A program made the translations under genes and the position numbers. Shown in pieces: positions 23,820-32,637 of a stretch of 64,000 nucleotides of DNA; positions within the stretch are counted from its first letter, which is position 1, and each line of letters opens with the position of its first letter. The stretch comes from Legionella_C dresdenensis (lineage in GTDB: Bacteria; Pseudomonadota; Gammaproteobacteria; Legionellales; Legionellaceae). Under the pieces are notes generated by a model. The model was not told the origin of the DNA and made no database searches. It worked only from the letters and a program-made list of their open reading frames with translations. The stretch covers positions 190,602 through 254,601 of the forward strand of contig NZ_JBHSAB010000004.1 of the NCBI RefSeq assembly GCF_042649825.1. Reading direction: 5' to 3'.

Positions 23820-24491
23820 ATGGCCAAAGCAGTGATTTTGCTTTCCGGCGGCCTTGACTCGGCAACTTGCGTTGCAATTGCCAAATCACAGGGGTTTGAA
23901 TGTTATGCGCTTAGTTTTATGTATGGTCAGAAACACACAGCTGAATTAGAGGCGGCGAAAAGAATTGCTGACCAGTTTGAAGTGGCCGAACACCGGATAG
24001 TGAATCTGGATGTCGGGCAATTCGGCGGCTCGGCGCTCACGGATAAAGCGATTGACGTGCCTGAGTACAGTGCAAAATCTGAAATACCGGTTACCTACGT
24101 TCCCGCCCGCAATACGGTCTTTCTCTCAATTGCCTTGGGCTATGCTGAGGTTTTGCAGGCTAATGATCTGTTTATTGGCGCAAATGTCGTCGATTATGGC
24201 GGCTATCCGGACTGCCGGCCGGAGTTTCTGGCTGCGTTTCAGGCAATGGCCAGACTGGCGACCAAAGCCGGTGTTGAAGGCGCGCCAATTACTATCAATG
24301 CGCCTTTGCTGACATTAACCAAGGCGGAAATCATAGCGACGGGCCGCAGATTAGGTGTAGACTATGCTATGACCGTGTCCTGTTATCAGGCAGGGCCTGG
24401 TGGTGAAGCGTGTGGAAAATGCCATAGTTGTGAATATCGGCGTAAAGGTTTTGCCGAGGCTGGTTGTGCTGATCCAACGATCTATTTTTAA
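23820..24491 (+). CDS. queC: QueC, 7-cyano-7-deazaguanine synthase
   Basis: QueC converts 7-carboxy-7-deazaguanine to preQ0 with ATP and ammonia on the queuosine pathway. It has the PP-loop LLSGGLDSATC, the mid-protein YVPARNTVFLSIAL and GANVVDYGGYPDCRPEF, and the zinc cysteines SCYQAGPGGEACGKCHSC. I chose ATG 23820 because GAGG at 23810-23813 sits 6 nt upstream; this gives 223 aa. A TTG at 23808 is the only longer start. No other queuosine gene adjoins it. Confidence 0.96.
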   Translation: MAKAVILLSGGLDSATCVAIAKSQGFECYALSFMYGQKHTAELEAAKRIADQFEVAEHRIVNLDVGQFGGSALTDKAIDVPEYSAKSEIPVTYVPARNTVFLSIALGYAEVLQANDLFIGANVVDYGGYPDCRPEFLAAFQAMARLATKAGVEGAPITINAPLLTLTKAEIIATGRRLGVDYAMTVSCYQAGPGGEACGKCHSCEYRRKGFAEAGCADPTIYF

Positions 24492-24602
24492 TCAGACCTT
24501 GATAAAAATTTACGATTTTGTTACAACTTATTGGGCATTTTTATTTCAATTATATTAATTAGTTGCTATTATGGCCTCGATTTTTAACCTAGGAGTAAAA
24601 TT

Positions 24603-25223
24603 ATGTTTCAAGCAATTACTGGTTTTTTAGGTAGACATTATGTCAAAATATTGTTTGGCTTGCTTGCGTTAGCACTGGTTGCGGCTTTGGCATCGGTATT
24701 CGTATATGCTTTTGCTCCAGCTGCAGTTGCTGCTCTGGCTGCCGTTTCAATTAAAGGCGTTGCAATTTTTGCACCACTGTTCTCTTTATTTAATTTTGCT
24801 GGCGGCGCTGCTGTAGCCACTATGATTATTGCTGCTGCTGCACCAGCCGTTGCGACTGTTGCTGGCTTTGTTGCTGCACTGGGTCTTGGTCTGGTTTATG
24901 ATGGTGTCAGACGCGTTGTTAAAGATGTTGTTGGTTTGTTTACTGATCGCTTTAAAACACAAACCTCTTCTGATGAGTTAGTATTAGAGAGACGTGAAGA
25001 AGCGCAATATGAAAATATTACCTCAACTTCAACAAATCCTTACTACAACCAACATCTCCAGCAAACTGAAGCTCCACAAACGACTGTAGTTGCAGAAGAA
25101 CTTCCTTCTGATCATCATCATGGTCATGGAACCAGTTTTTACGAAGCACCCCAATCCAGCTCTGTATTTGCTGAATCTTCTACTCCCAGTTATGTTCCTG
25201 CGACTTCTGGCTTAAACGGATAA
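24603..25223 (+). CDS. Small membrane protein with two hydrophobic hairpins and a disordered acidic/His tail
   Basis: Not recognised. The 206-aa protein has hydrophobic Ala/Val-rich stretches at about 15-65 and 68-105, then a soluble tail. The tail includes a Glu block (DELVLERREEAQYE) and ELPSDHHHGHGTSFYEAPQS. A similar SFYxxAP motif (NSFYHHAPDEAP) appears in the tail of the membrane protein at 19.2 kb. AGGAG stands 8 nt upstream of the ATG, and a strong terminator follows. The tail with its E-block would fit a Dot/Icm substrate, but this is only suggestive. Confidence 0.55.
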   Translation: MFQAITGFLGRHYVKILFGLLALALVAALASVFVYAFAPAAVAALAAVSIKGVAIFAPLFSLFNFAGGAAVATMIIAAAAPAVATVAGFVAALGLGLVYDGVRRVVKDVVGLFTDRFKTQTSSDELVLERREEAQYENITSTSTNPYYNQHLQQTEAPQTTVVAEELPSDHHHGHGTSFYEAPQSSSVFAESSTPSYVPATSGLNG

Positions 25224-25244
25224 CTTAAGCGTAGTACAGCATCT

Positions 25245-25272
25245 AAAAACGCGGCAAACGCCGCGTTTTTTT
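25245..25272. terminator. Bidirectional Rho-independent terminator
   Basis: The stem ACGCGGC / GCCGCGT with loop AAAC is flanked by AAAAA on the left and TTTTTTT on the right. It can therefore end both the plus-strand gene at 24603-25223 and the minus-strand ubiX. Confidence 0.92.
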
Positions 25273-25840
25273 ATTCCTCTCCCCAGCGCTTGACCAAACC
25301 ACTGTCCAAATCAAATAAATCCAATACCCGGCCAACGGTTGTGTTGACTAAATCATCAATAGTCTGGGGATTATTATAAAAAGCAGGAACGGGCGGATAA
25401 ATAATGGCGCCCATCTGCGTGGCAAGGGTCATATTTTGCAGGTGGCCAAGATGAAGCGGCGCTTCACGGGGCATGAGAACCAGCCGCCTTCTTTCTTTCA
25501 AAACCACATCTGCGGCCCGGGTGAGCAGGGTGCTGGTAATGCCGTGCGAAATTTCGCCCAGTGTTTTCATCGAGCAGGGCGCGATAATCATTCCCATCGT
25601 TTTAAAAGAGCCGCTGGCAATGCTTGCTGCAATATTGCTATTGGCATGGTGCACATCGGCCATGCCTTTTAGCTGCTGCAGCGTGATTGCGCTTGTTTCA
25701 TAGTGATGGGTCAGTTGAGCGGCTTTGCTGATAATCAGATGAGTTTCAACGTATAGCGTTGAGAGCGTTTCCAGTAAACGGATACCGTAAATAATACCTG
25801 ATGAGCCGCTGATCCCGATAATTAAACGTGGTTTTGTCAT
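25271..25840 (-). CDS. ubiX: UbiX, flavin prenyltransferase
   Basis: UbiX joins dimethylallyl phosphate to FMN to make the prenylated FMN cofactor of the UbiD decarboxylase in ubiquinone synthesis. It opens with LIIGISGSSGIIYG (FMN-binding). It continues with SGSFKTMGMIIAPCSMKTLG and LVLMPREAPLHLGHLQNM, both UbiX signatures, and ends within 189 aa, the family length. It is preceded on the same strand by a relic of an RND adaptor gene that ends 6 nt upstream. Confidence 0.95.
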   Translation of the reverse strand: MTKPRLIIGISGSSGIIYGIRLLETLSTLYVETHLIISKAAQLTHHYETSAITLQQLKGMADVHHANSNIAASIASGSFKTMGMIIAPCSMKTLGEISHGITSTLLTRAADVVLKERRRLVLMPREAPLHLGHLQNMTLATQMGAIIYPPVPAFYNNPQTIDDLVNTTVGRVLDLFDLDSGLVKRWGEE

Positions 25841-25846
25841 GATTTC

Positions 25847-25999
25847 CTATAATGGCTCTGTTTTATTGCTTACACGGATTAATTCACCATTATAAATAGA
25901 GTCCGGCGGGTTTAAAATGATTTTTTCACCAGCTTGTAATCCGCTATTCACTTCGTCAAAGGGTTCATTGCCTGTAATAAATGCGTTATACTTCGCCAT
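25847..25999 (-). pseudogene. Relic of an RND/HlyD-type membrane-fusion (periplasmic adaptor) protein gene, C-terminal 50 codons only
   Basis: The minus strand reads an open 50-codon frame with EVNSGLQAGEKIILNPPDSI then YNGELIRV, and a stop at 25847-25849. This is the usual C-terminal end of efflux adaptor proteins (V.sGLkaGdkVvvNPpd.l.dGq.VrV). Nothing of the other 300 or so residues is present: upstream lies metG on the other strand. It appears to be what is left after deletion of an efflux operon. Confidence 0.6.
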
Positions 26000-26006
26000 T
26001 TGAGCG

Positions 26007-28025
26007 ATGGAAACCGTTATGAGCACTCGTAAAATCCTGGTAACCAGTGCCTTGCCTTATGCAAATGGCCATTTACATCTTGGCCATCTGGTCGAGCATA
26101 TTCAAACTGATGTCTGGGTTCGTACACAAAAAATGCTGGGCCATCAATGCATCAGTGTCTGCGGTGATGATGCTCATGGCACTCCGATCATGCTGAAAGC
26201 CGAGAAAGCAGGTATTACGCCTGAGCAGCTAACCACTGAAATCCGTCAAAGTCATGAACAGGATTTTAAAGCGTTTGCGATTAACTACGACAGTTACTAC
26301 ACAACCCATTCTGCTGAAAACCAACAGCTGGCCAATCAAATATACCAAAAGCTGCAAGAGAACGGCGACATTGTAAAAAAATCGATCAAACAATTCTACG
26401 ATCCTGCCAAAGCCATGTTTTTGCCGGATCGCTATGTCAAGGGAACTTGTCCAAAATGTAAAACGCCGGATCAATATGGCGATAACTGTGAAGCTTGCGG
26501 TGCAACCTATTCCCCAACTGAACTGCTTGATGCCGTCTCGGCAATTTCCGGCGCCAGACCAGTGGAAAAAGAATCCGAGCACTATTTCTTTGATTTGCCG
26601 CGCTATGAAAAATTATTGAAAGAATGGACAACAAGCGGCCATCTGCAACCTGAAGTAGCTAACAAACTTGATGAATGGTTTGCTGCTGGCCTGAAACAGT
26701 GGGATATTTCCCGTGATGCGCCATATTTTGGCTTCCTGATTCCGGGTACGGCTGATAAATATTTCTATGTATGGCTTGATGCGCCTATCGGCTATATGGC
26801 CAGCTTCAAAAAATATTGCGATAGTAATGGTGTGTCCTTTGATGAGTTCTGGAGTAAGGATTCAACTGCTGAGCTTTATCATTTTGTCGGTAAAGATATT
26901 GTGTATTTTCACGCCCTGTTCTGGCCCGCAATGCTTGCCGGTAGCGGCCATCGTTTGCCGACAGCCGTTTTTGCCCACGGCTTTTTAACGGTTAACGGAC
27001 AAAAAATGTCCAAGTCGCGCGGTACATTTATTGAGGCGCGAACTTACCTGCGCCATTTGCATCCTGAATACCTGCGTTATTATTTTGCTGCCAAACTCAA
27101 TGGCCGGGTTGATGATCTGGATTTGAATTTTGATGATTTCATTAATCGGGTAAATGCCGATTTGGTTGGTAAAGTGGTAAATATCGCCAGCCGTTGTGCC
27201 GGGTTTATTAACAAGCGCTTTGATAATCAACTTTCTGACACCTTGTCTGAGCCGGAACTATATAAGGCATTAGTTGCTGAGCGTGAGGCGATCATTGACG
27301 CTTATGTCCAACGCGATTATGCGCGCGCAATCCGTCAGATTATGGAGTGTGCTGACCGGGTTAACCAATACATTGATAATAATAAACCCTGGGTACTGGT
27401 TAAAGATCCGGAGCAATTAGCTCAGGTACAAGCAGTGTGCACCATGGCGCTTAACCTGTTTCGAGTGCTAATGACTTACCTGAAGCCGGTATTACCGATG
27501 ATGGCCGAACAGGTTGAACAATTCCTCAATTGTGCGCCTTTAACCTGGGATGGGATTGACAAGCCCTTGCTGACGCACAAAATTGCCGCCTTTACCCCGT
27601 TAATTGTACGCGTAGAACGCGAGAAAATTGATGCCATACTTGCCGATACCAAAGCTGAAACAGCGGTTGCCGGCACCGAAAAAGCAACGTCTGCCGAGCA
27701 ATCTTATGTCTCAATTGATGAGTTTGCCAAAATCGATTTACGGATTGCCCGGATCGCGGCCGCTGAACCGGTGGAAGGCGCTGACAAATTATTGCGCCTG
27801 CAGCTTGATTTGGGCGATAGCCAGAAACAGGTTTTTGCCGGTATTAAATCAGCTTACCAGCCGCAGGAACTGATCGGCCGTTTAACGGTTATGGTTGCCA
27901 ATCTGGCGCCGCGCACCATGCGTTTTGGTATTTCCGAGGGAATGGTTTTGGCAGCGGGCGACGGGAAGGGAATTTTTCTGTTACAACCGGATAGCGGTGC
28001 ATTACCAGGCATGAAGGTAAAATGA
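26007..28025 (+). CDS. metG: MetG, methionyl-tRNA synthetase
   Basis: The enzyme charges tRNA-Met. The class I signatures are LPYANGHLHLGHL (HIGH region) and KMSKSRG. The zinc knuckle is CPKCKTPDQYGDNCEACG. The C-terminal EMAP-II-like tRNA-binding domain (from about residue 570, with IDLRIARIAAAEPVEGADKL) is present, giving the long 672-aa form. The start may be ATG 26007 or ATG 26019 (MSTRKILVTSALPYANG); neither has a strong ribosome site. The stop overlaps the rnfB-like gene by 4 nt (ATGA). Confidence 0.96.
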   Translation: METVMSTRKILVTSALPYANGHLHLGHLVEHIQTDVWVRTQKMLGHQCISVCGDDAHGTPIMLKAEKAGITPEQLTTEIRQSHEQDFKAFAINYDSYYTTHSAENQQLANQIYQKLQENGDIVKKSIKQFYDPAKAMFLPDRYVKGTCPKCKTPDQYGDNCEACGATYSPTELLDAVSAISGARPVEKESEHYFFDLPRYEKLLKEWTTSGHLQPEVANKLDEWFAAGLKQWDISRDAPYFGFLIPGTADKYFYVWLDAPIGYMASFKKYCDSNGVSFDEFWSKDSTAELYHFVGKDIVYFHALFWPAMLAGSGHRLPTAVFAHGFLTVNGQKMSKSRGTFIEARTYLRHLHPEYLRYYFAAKLNGRVDDLDLNFDDFINRVNADLVGKVVNIASRCAGFINKRFDNQLSDTLSEPELYKALVAEREAIIDAYVQRDYARAIRQIMECADRVNQYIDNNKPWVLVKDPEQLAQVQAVCTMALNLFRVLMTYLKPVLPMMAEQVEQFLNCAPLTWDGIDKPLLTHKIAAFTPLIVRVEREKIDAILADTKAETAVAGTEKATSAEQSYVSIDEFAKIDLRIARIAAAEPVEGADKLLRLQLDLGDSQKQVFAGIKSAYQPQELIGRLTVMVANLAPRTMRFGISEGMVLAAGDGKGIFLLQPDSGALPGMKVK

Positions 28026-28630
28026 CAATTCCTGCTAAAGAAATCGATGCTTTACTGCCGCAAACCCAATGCGGCGAATGTGGTTTTCGCGGTTGTATGC
28101 CCTATGCCGAAGCGTTAGTGCAGGGCAGTGCTGCGATTAATCAATGCCCGCCCGGCGGCGCGGCAACGGTTAAGGCTTTGGCTGCACGATTGGATATTGA
28201 TCCGGCGCCTTATTTTGAACAGGCGATTGCCAATACCCGGCAACCCGCATTAGCGGTTATTCGGGAAGCAGAATGTGTTGGCTGCACCAAATGTATTCAG
28301 GCGTGTCCCGTGGACGCCATTATCGGTAGTGCAAAATTAATGCATGCAATCATTACCACTGAATGTACAGGCTGTGGTTTATGCGTTGAGCCTTGTCCGG
28401 TAGATTGTATTGAAATGCATCCGGTTGTTGAATCAACCTATGATAAAGAGCAAGCCCGTGCTCATCATCAGGCACGCCAGATCAGACATTTACGTGAGCA
28501 GCATGAACAACAGCAGGCATATCGTGAAAAGCGTAAACTGGTTAATAAGGATACGCAGGATATTCAGGCGAAACAGGACTATATTCAACAGGCAATGGCT
28601 CGTCTGAAGGCTAAAAAGAATAATGAATAA
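28022..28630 (+). CDS. Stand-alone RnfB/RsxB-type ferredoxin
   Basis: A 202-aa iron-sulfur protein. The N-terminal 4Fe-4S cluster-binding domain has CGECGFRGCMPYAEAL with a later Cys-Pro-Pro-Gly. Two ferredoxin motifs follow: CVGCTKCIQACPVD and CTGCGLCVEPCPVD. The last 60 residues are charged and helical. RnfB normally begins with a membrane anchor and works with RnfACDGE; here there is no anchor and no other rnf gene. It overlaps metG by 4 nt and nth by 8 nt. Placement before nth recalls the rnf-nth linkage of other proteobacteria, so it may be a remnant that now serves as a soluble electron carrier. Confidence 0.88.
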   Translation: MTIPAKEIDALLPQTQCGECGFRGCMPYAEALVQGSAAINQCPPGGAATVKALAARLDIDPAPYFEQAIANTRQPALAVIREAECVGCTKCIQACPVDAIIGSAKLMHAIITTECTGCGLCVEPCPVDCIEMHPVVESTYDKEQARAHHQARQIRHLREQHEQQQAYREKRKLVNKDTQDIQAKQDYIQQAMARLKAKKNNE

Positions 28631-29255
28631 AGCAAAGCGGCGCGAGATATTCAAGCGGTTTCAGGCCGCGAATCCCCATCCGACAACAGAGCTTGATTAC
28701 TCCACGCCCTTTGAATTGCTGATTGCGGTTATGCTGTCTGCGCAGGCAACGGATGTCAGCGTGAACAAAGCGACTCAGCGGTTATTTCCGGTTGCCAATA
28801 CACCAAAAGCGATATTAGAGCTGGGTGTGGAAAAACTGAAAGAATATATTAAAACGATCGGGTTATATAACAGCAAAGCAAGTAATGTGATTAAAACCTG
28901 CCAGCTACTGATCGAAAAACACAACAGTCAGGTACCGTTAACGCGAGAGGAACTGGAGGCGCTGCCTGGAGTGGGCCGTAAAACAGCCAATGTCGTTTTA
29001 AATACCGCATTTGATCAGCTAACCATGGCGGTTGATACCCATATTTTCCGAGTTGCAAATCGAACAGGCATCGCGCCTGGCAAAACACCCTTAGCGGTTG
29101 AAAAAGCATTGCTCGCCAACATTGAACCGGAATTTCTCAAGGATGCCCATCACTGGCTGATTCTGCATGGCCGCTATATCTGTGTTGCACGCAAACCGCG
29201 CTGCGCAGAATGCCTGATTAACGATCTCTGCGAATACCCGGAAAAAACAATCTAA
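28623..29255 (+). CDS. nth: Nth, endonuclease III
   Basis: This bifunctional DNA glycosylase/AP lyase acts on oxidised pyrimidines. The helix-hairpin-helix LEALPGVGRKTANVVLN contains the catalytic lysine, the GVD-type aspartate is in AVDTHIFRVANR, and the 4Fe-4S cysteines are arranged C-x6-C-x2-C-x5-C (CVARKPRCAECLINDLC). Length 210 aa is standard. Its start lies inside the rnfB-like gene (8-nt overlap), so it is translationally coupled. Confidence 0.97.
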   Translation: MNKAKRREIFKRFQAANPHPTTELDYSTPFELLIAVMLSAQATDVSVNKATQRLFPVANTPKAILELGVEKLKEYIKTIGLYNSKASNVIKTCQLLIEKHNSQVPLTREELEALPGVGRKTANVVLNTAFDQLTMAVDTHIFRVANRTGIAPGKTPLAVEKALLANIEPEFLKDAHHWLILHGRYICVARKPRCAECLINDLCEYPEKTI

Positions 29256-29258
29256 AAA

Positions 29259-29285
29259 GCGTAGATTGGGCTGTAAAGCCCAACA
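29259..29285. repeat. GTTGGGCT-type palindromic repeat, single copy
   Basis: GCGTAGATTGGGCTGTAAAG followed by CCCAACA lies 4 nt after the nth stop. It is identical to the first arm at 9114-9140. The rest of the space to the next gene is featureless. Confidence 0.82.
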
Positions 29286-29339
29286 CTTCTTCATATAAAA
29301 CCATGATTACACAGCGTGCATCAAATCCTGCCTTCCCCT

Positions 29340-31106
29340 TTAAAAAAGTTGCGATGATGGCGTAATTACGGGGGTTTTTGATGGCGGCTTTTGCGTTGAC
29401 CGTTGTGCTGCGCCTGCCGCCGTTACTACTAACGGTGTCGCTGTAACCGTACTGAGCCTTATGTCAACCTGTTGTTTTTTATCAATTTTCTTGCTTTTTG
29501 CCAACCTTTGAGCCATATCCTGCAACGAGGATCTGGGAGCAGGTTTGTCTTCTGTCGACGTTACCGGTTGCGCGGCGCTTGCTTTGAGTAACTCACTGAC
29601 TTCCTGACTAGTATGCCTGACCGGGTTTTCGACTGGCTGTGATGGTGTTTCCTGACTTTCGCCCATGGCAATCGTGCTGCTTTCTGTTTCTACGGCGGGC
29701 GCGCGAGTGGTATGGGTTATCTCCAAGACACGCCTGATATCGCCTAAAATGCGCATCATTTCCGGGTTAGCGAAAAATTTCAGCGCCGTTTTCGCAACAT
29801 TACTATGGATATGAGCAAAAGAAGCTGTAATGAAGGCGCCAAATCTGGTTGGCAGCGACAGAACAAGTCTGACTTTAGGCGTCTCACGCATCTCCTCAAT
29901 GCTCTTGATCAATTCGATAGTAGAAACACGCAAACGCCCTAAATATTGGCTCAGAACCGGATCGAGCCTGAACTGCAGTTCACTTTGGAAGATATCCGGC
30001 ACAACTTTTACTGCGGTAGGCGCTATCCATTCCTGGACGAAAGGCGTTTGCCGGAGTGTCTTGAATTTAGCTACGGTCTGTACTGCAAATGCTTTGACCT
30101 TATCCCAGGGAAAATGAGACGGCGGCTGATTCATAATAAAAGGCATGGCTTTTTGAATGACAAATACGGTAAGGTCAAACGCAAACGCCAGAGACGATTG
30201 ATAATAGGCGACAGGATCCGGTATCCAGCGTTTTACCGTATTCGCGTTCGGCACTGTCATATGTGCGACTAAATTCAGCATAACCAGCATAACAATTTGC
30301 TCAACTAAAAATTCCAGCATCATATTAGGGTCAGAATCGATGGCATAGGTTATCAAGAGTGAAGCCAGAGCCTCAGTTATAGCCAGACAAAAGACATATT
30401 CAAAATTCTGCTGTAAATAATCCATGCGCGCTGTAGCATCATGTACTGGAATTCTCGAACTGAGTGCATAACGACTAGAGGTTATATGCGATAATACCTT
30501 TGCAGACAGAGGCGCTTTAAAACTTAATCCCCACAAAGACAATTTGGTACCCACTACAACCGCAAGTTCCCTTGACCCAGTCCGGATTCCTATTTCATTA
30601 TTGTTTATTTCTTTGGGAAGATTCAGAGAGCTCCTGGCAGTGGCTCCAACGGCGAAAAGCCGGACTGTTCCCCGTGACCCTTTTGTTATCCAATAATACA
30701 ATTCTACAAGTGTAAGCACGCCCAGAGCGCCCTTTACAAAAGGATTGGTATTATTATCCTGTTCATCATCCTGGGATTGGGCCACCTTCTCGAGAGTATC
30801 ATTTACAAAAGAGATTAGGAGCGGCAGTGCGAAATCTTCCCGCAAGATTTTGACTACGGTTCCGGCCAGTTCCCGTGTCGGCTGATGAGCGTAAACAGAC
30901 ATCGCTGTTGCAGGAACTGCTGCGGCCAGCGATTTGCCGGCTGATAACATATTCAAGATGAAACCAGGGCTGCTTTCTTCTTCAACTGCGGGAGTGGTTT
31001 TATTGCCAGTTGTCTTGTTTCCATTTTTGGAATTGCCTCCTTGAGCGGTATTATTAGTTTTGGAACCAATAAACCAACTCTTTAATCTACTCCCTATTCC
31101 CATCAT
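29340..31106 (-). CDS. Membrane-associated protein of unknown function with disordered C-terminus
   Basis: Not recognised. The product is 588 aa from ATG 31106, with AGGAG just upstream. Residues 20-45 are an Asn/Gly/Thr-rich linker. Several moderately hydrophobic segments lie between about 45 and 330, for example AVPATAMSVYAHQ, LGVLTLVELYYWI and LVEQIVMLVMLNLVAH. The C-terminal 130 residues are Ser/Thr/Pro/Glu-rich with a Lys-rich patch (RLAKSKKIDKKQQ). There is no signal peptide. It is the only gene of its transcript. Style and size resemble the other large unknowns in this window. Confidence 0.55.
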   Translation of the reverse strand: MMGIGSRLKSWFIGSKTNNTAQGGNSKNGNKTTGNKTTPAVEEESSPGFILNMLSAGKSLAAAVPATAMSVYAHQPTRELAGTVVKILREDFALPLLISFVNDTLEKVAQSQDDEQDNNTNPFVKGALGVLTLVELYYWITKGSRGTVRLFAVGATARSSLNLPKEINNNEIGIRTGSRELAVVVGTKLSLWGLSFKAPLSAKVLSHITSSRYALSSRIPVHDATARMDYLQQNFEYVFCLAITEALASLLITYAIDSDPNMMLEFLVEQIVMLVMLNLVAHMTVPNANTVKRWIPDPVAYYQSSLAFAFDLTVFVIQKAMPFIMNQPPSHFPWDKVKAFAVQTVAKFKTLRQTPFVQEWIAPTAVKVVPDIFQSELQFRLDPVLSQYLGRLRVSTIELIKSIEEMRETPKVRLVLSLPTRFGAFITASFAHIHSNVAKTALKFFANPEMMRILGDIRRVLEITHTTRAPAVETESSTIAMGESQETPSQPVENPVRHTSQEVSELLKASAAQPVTSTEDKPAPRSSLQDMAQRLAKSKKIDKKQQVDIRLSTVTATPLVVTAAGAAQRSTQKPPSKTPVITPSSQLF

Positions 31107-31186
31107 GCTCTCCTGGCTGTAGTCTGGATTTTATTGTATGAGTTAAATAAAATTACTGCAATTTCAATTTGTGTGCATTAAATCAG

Positions 31187-31212
31187 TATAGGTTGGGCTC
31201 TAAAGCCCAATA
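31187..31212. repeat. GTTGGGCT-type palindromic repeat, single copy
   Basis: GTATAGGTTGGGCTCTAAAG followed by CCCAATA, in the divergent gap between the 588-aa gene and the VUT-like gene. It is slightly diverged from the consensus. Confidence 0.72.
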
Positions 31213-31362
31213 CTCCTTCTTTCTACATGACTAAACCCTGCATACGCTGCGCAACACAAGCCAAATTTCTTTCTGATTGTAACCCAAACCTATCAATGGT
31301 ATATTGCCAGCGGCGATAAACTTTGCAGCAGGAAAGCAAAAAAACGGACAGCATGGCATTTT

Positions 31363-32637
31363 ATGAGATATTTTACTCCGCTAATTAAATTGCGAACTTA
31401 CTTGCCGCTTACCATCATGTTAGTAAGCTGCCTGATTGTATTGATCAATGTTTCGTTTAAAATTATCGCGCTGCAAAATCTGTTATTTACCGCCAATAGC
31501 TTAATTTCGCCGCTAATCACCGGGTGTTACCTGCTAATATTATCTTTTTGTAATGAGCAGGAACAGCAACAGGCGTTAAACCAGTCGCTTCTGGCTTTAT
31601 ATCTGTTTTCCATCGGTATTTATCTGTTAGTGGACTTGCCGGGCGCTGACAGCGGCCTTGACAATATTGTTTATCAGATTGTATTTGAAGCAATCCCGCG
31701 CAAGTTTTTTTCTGCAACGGCTGCGTTTATAACCTGTTTTTATATTCCTTATTTTCTTAGCAGATATTATTATAAAGCGCTTTTGTCACATCCCAAAAAG
31801 CGGATGTTGCTGGCTCTGGCCGGCGGGCTCAGTTTCTTCACTATTGATTTTCTCTTGCTGTTTGCCGATCCGCAGGCTGAGCAGTTTAGCCATATGCTGG
31901 TTGATTCCGTATTGGTGACTCTCGCTTTGCATCTGGTTGTCGGCATCCTGTACCTGTTATCGCTGCTGATGCAAGCGCCGCATGTTGAATATCAACCCTC
32001 CCGGAATCAGCCGCCGTTGTTTTATTCATTGACGATTTTAGCGGTTATCAGTCTGCTGATTTGCCTTTCGTGCGAATACCGGTTAATTGAATTTGGCAAT
32101 GGCTGGCTGATGACATCCAGCGCTTTATTATTTCCCATTGTGATTATGATCAGCAGTGTCGTCAGTGAAATTTATGATATTAAAGCCAATTGTATATTGA
32201 TTGCTGCTTTAATAATTGCTGAACTGGTGTTTGAATTTTTATTGATGGCGATTATTTTGCTGCCTTCGCCGGATTTTTTTGATTTAAACCCGTTTTATTC
32301 GCTGGTCATGCCAAGAAGGGTTTTGGCCTCAACGGCGGCCATCATTATAACGCTGGTTGCAAATACAGTGATATTACGCAATCTGAAAGCGAGCAGTTAT
32401 GGCGCCAGCCGGGCATTTCGAGTAATCATCGCCAATATGGTAGCCAATTCGCTGCTCTGCCTGGTAAATTACAGCCTGCTGTTTGCCGGTTTTTATCCCT
32501 ATGAGCAAATTATGGGGCTGGTATTAAATAGCTGGGTATACAAGCTGATCACCAGCATAATTTGCCTACCCATAGTTCTATCGCTCTGCGACCGCTATGT
32601 TGAGTCAAAGCTCCCTGACTTGCATAAACGAGCGTAG
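31363..32637 (+). CDS. Multispanning membrane protein, apparent duplicated VUT/YhhQ (DUF165)-type fold
   Basis: A very hydrophobic 424-aa protein with about 11-12 membrane segments. The C-terminal half resembles the YhhQ queuosine-precursor transporter family: a span plus acidic motif (LLFPIVIMISSVVSEIYDIK, where YhhQ has FPxTYLxSDxxxExYG). A later stretch (MPRRVLASTAAIIITLVAN) is followed by a span region ending SWVYKLITSIICLPIVLSLC. The N-terminal half repeats the pattern (NSLISPLITGCYLLILSF, then PRKFFSATAAFITCFYIPYF), suggesting an internal duplication of a roughly 210-aa unit. Transport of a deazapurine is one possibility, and queC is on the same chromosome segment, but this is inference. 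Its TAG stop lies in the dispersed repeat that follows. Confidence 0.5.
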   Translation: MRYFTPLIKLRTYLPLTIMLVSCLIVLINVSFKIIALQNLLFTANSLISPLITGCYLLILSFCNEQEQQQALNQSLLALYLFSIGIYLLVDLPGADSGLDNIVYQIVFEAIPRKFFSATAAFITCFYIPYFLSRYYYKALLSHPKKRMLLALAGGLSFFTIDFLLLFADPQAEQFSHMLVDSVLVTLALHLVVGILYLLSLLMQAPHVEYQPSRNQPPLFYSLTILAVISLLICLSCEYRLIEFGNGWLMTSSALLFPIVIMISSVVSEIYDIKANCILIAALIIAELVFEFLLMAIILLPSPDFFDLNPFYSLVMPRRVLASTAAIIITLVANTVILRNLKASSYGASRAFRVIIANMVANSLLCLVNYSLLFAGFYPYEQIMGLVLNSWVYKLITSIICLPIVLSLCDRYVESKLPDLHKRA

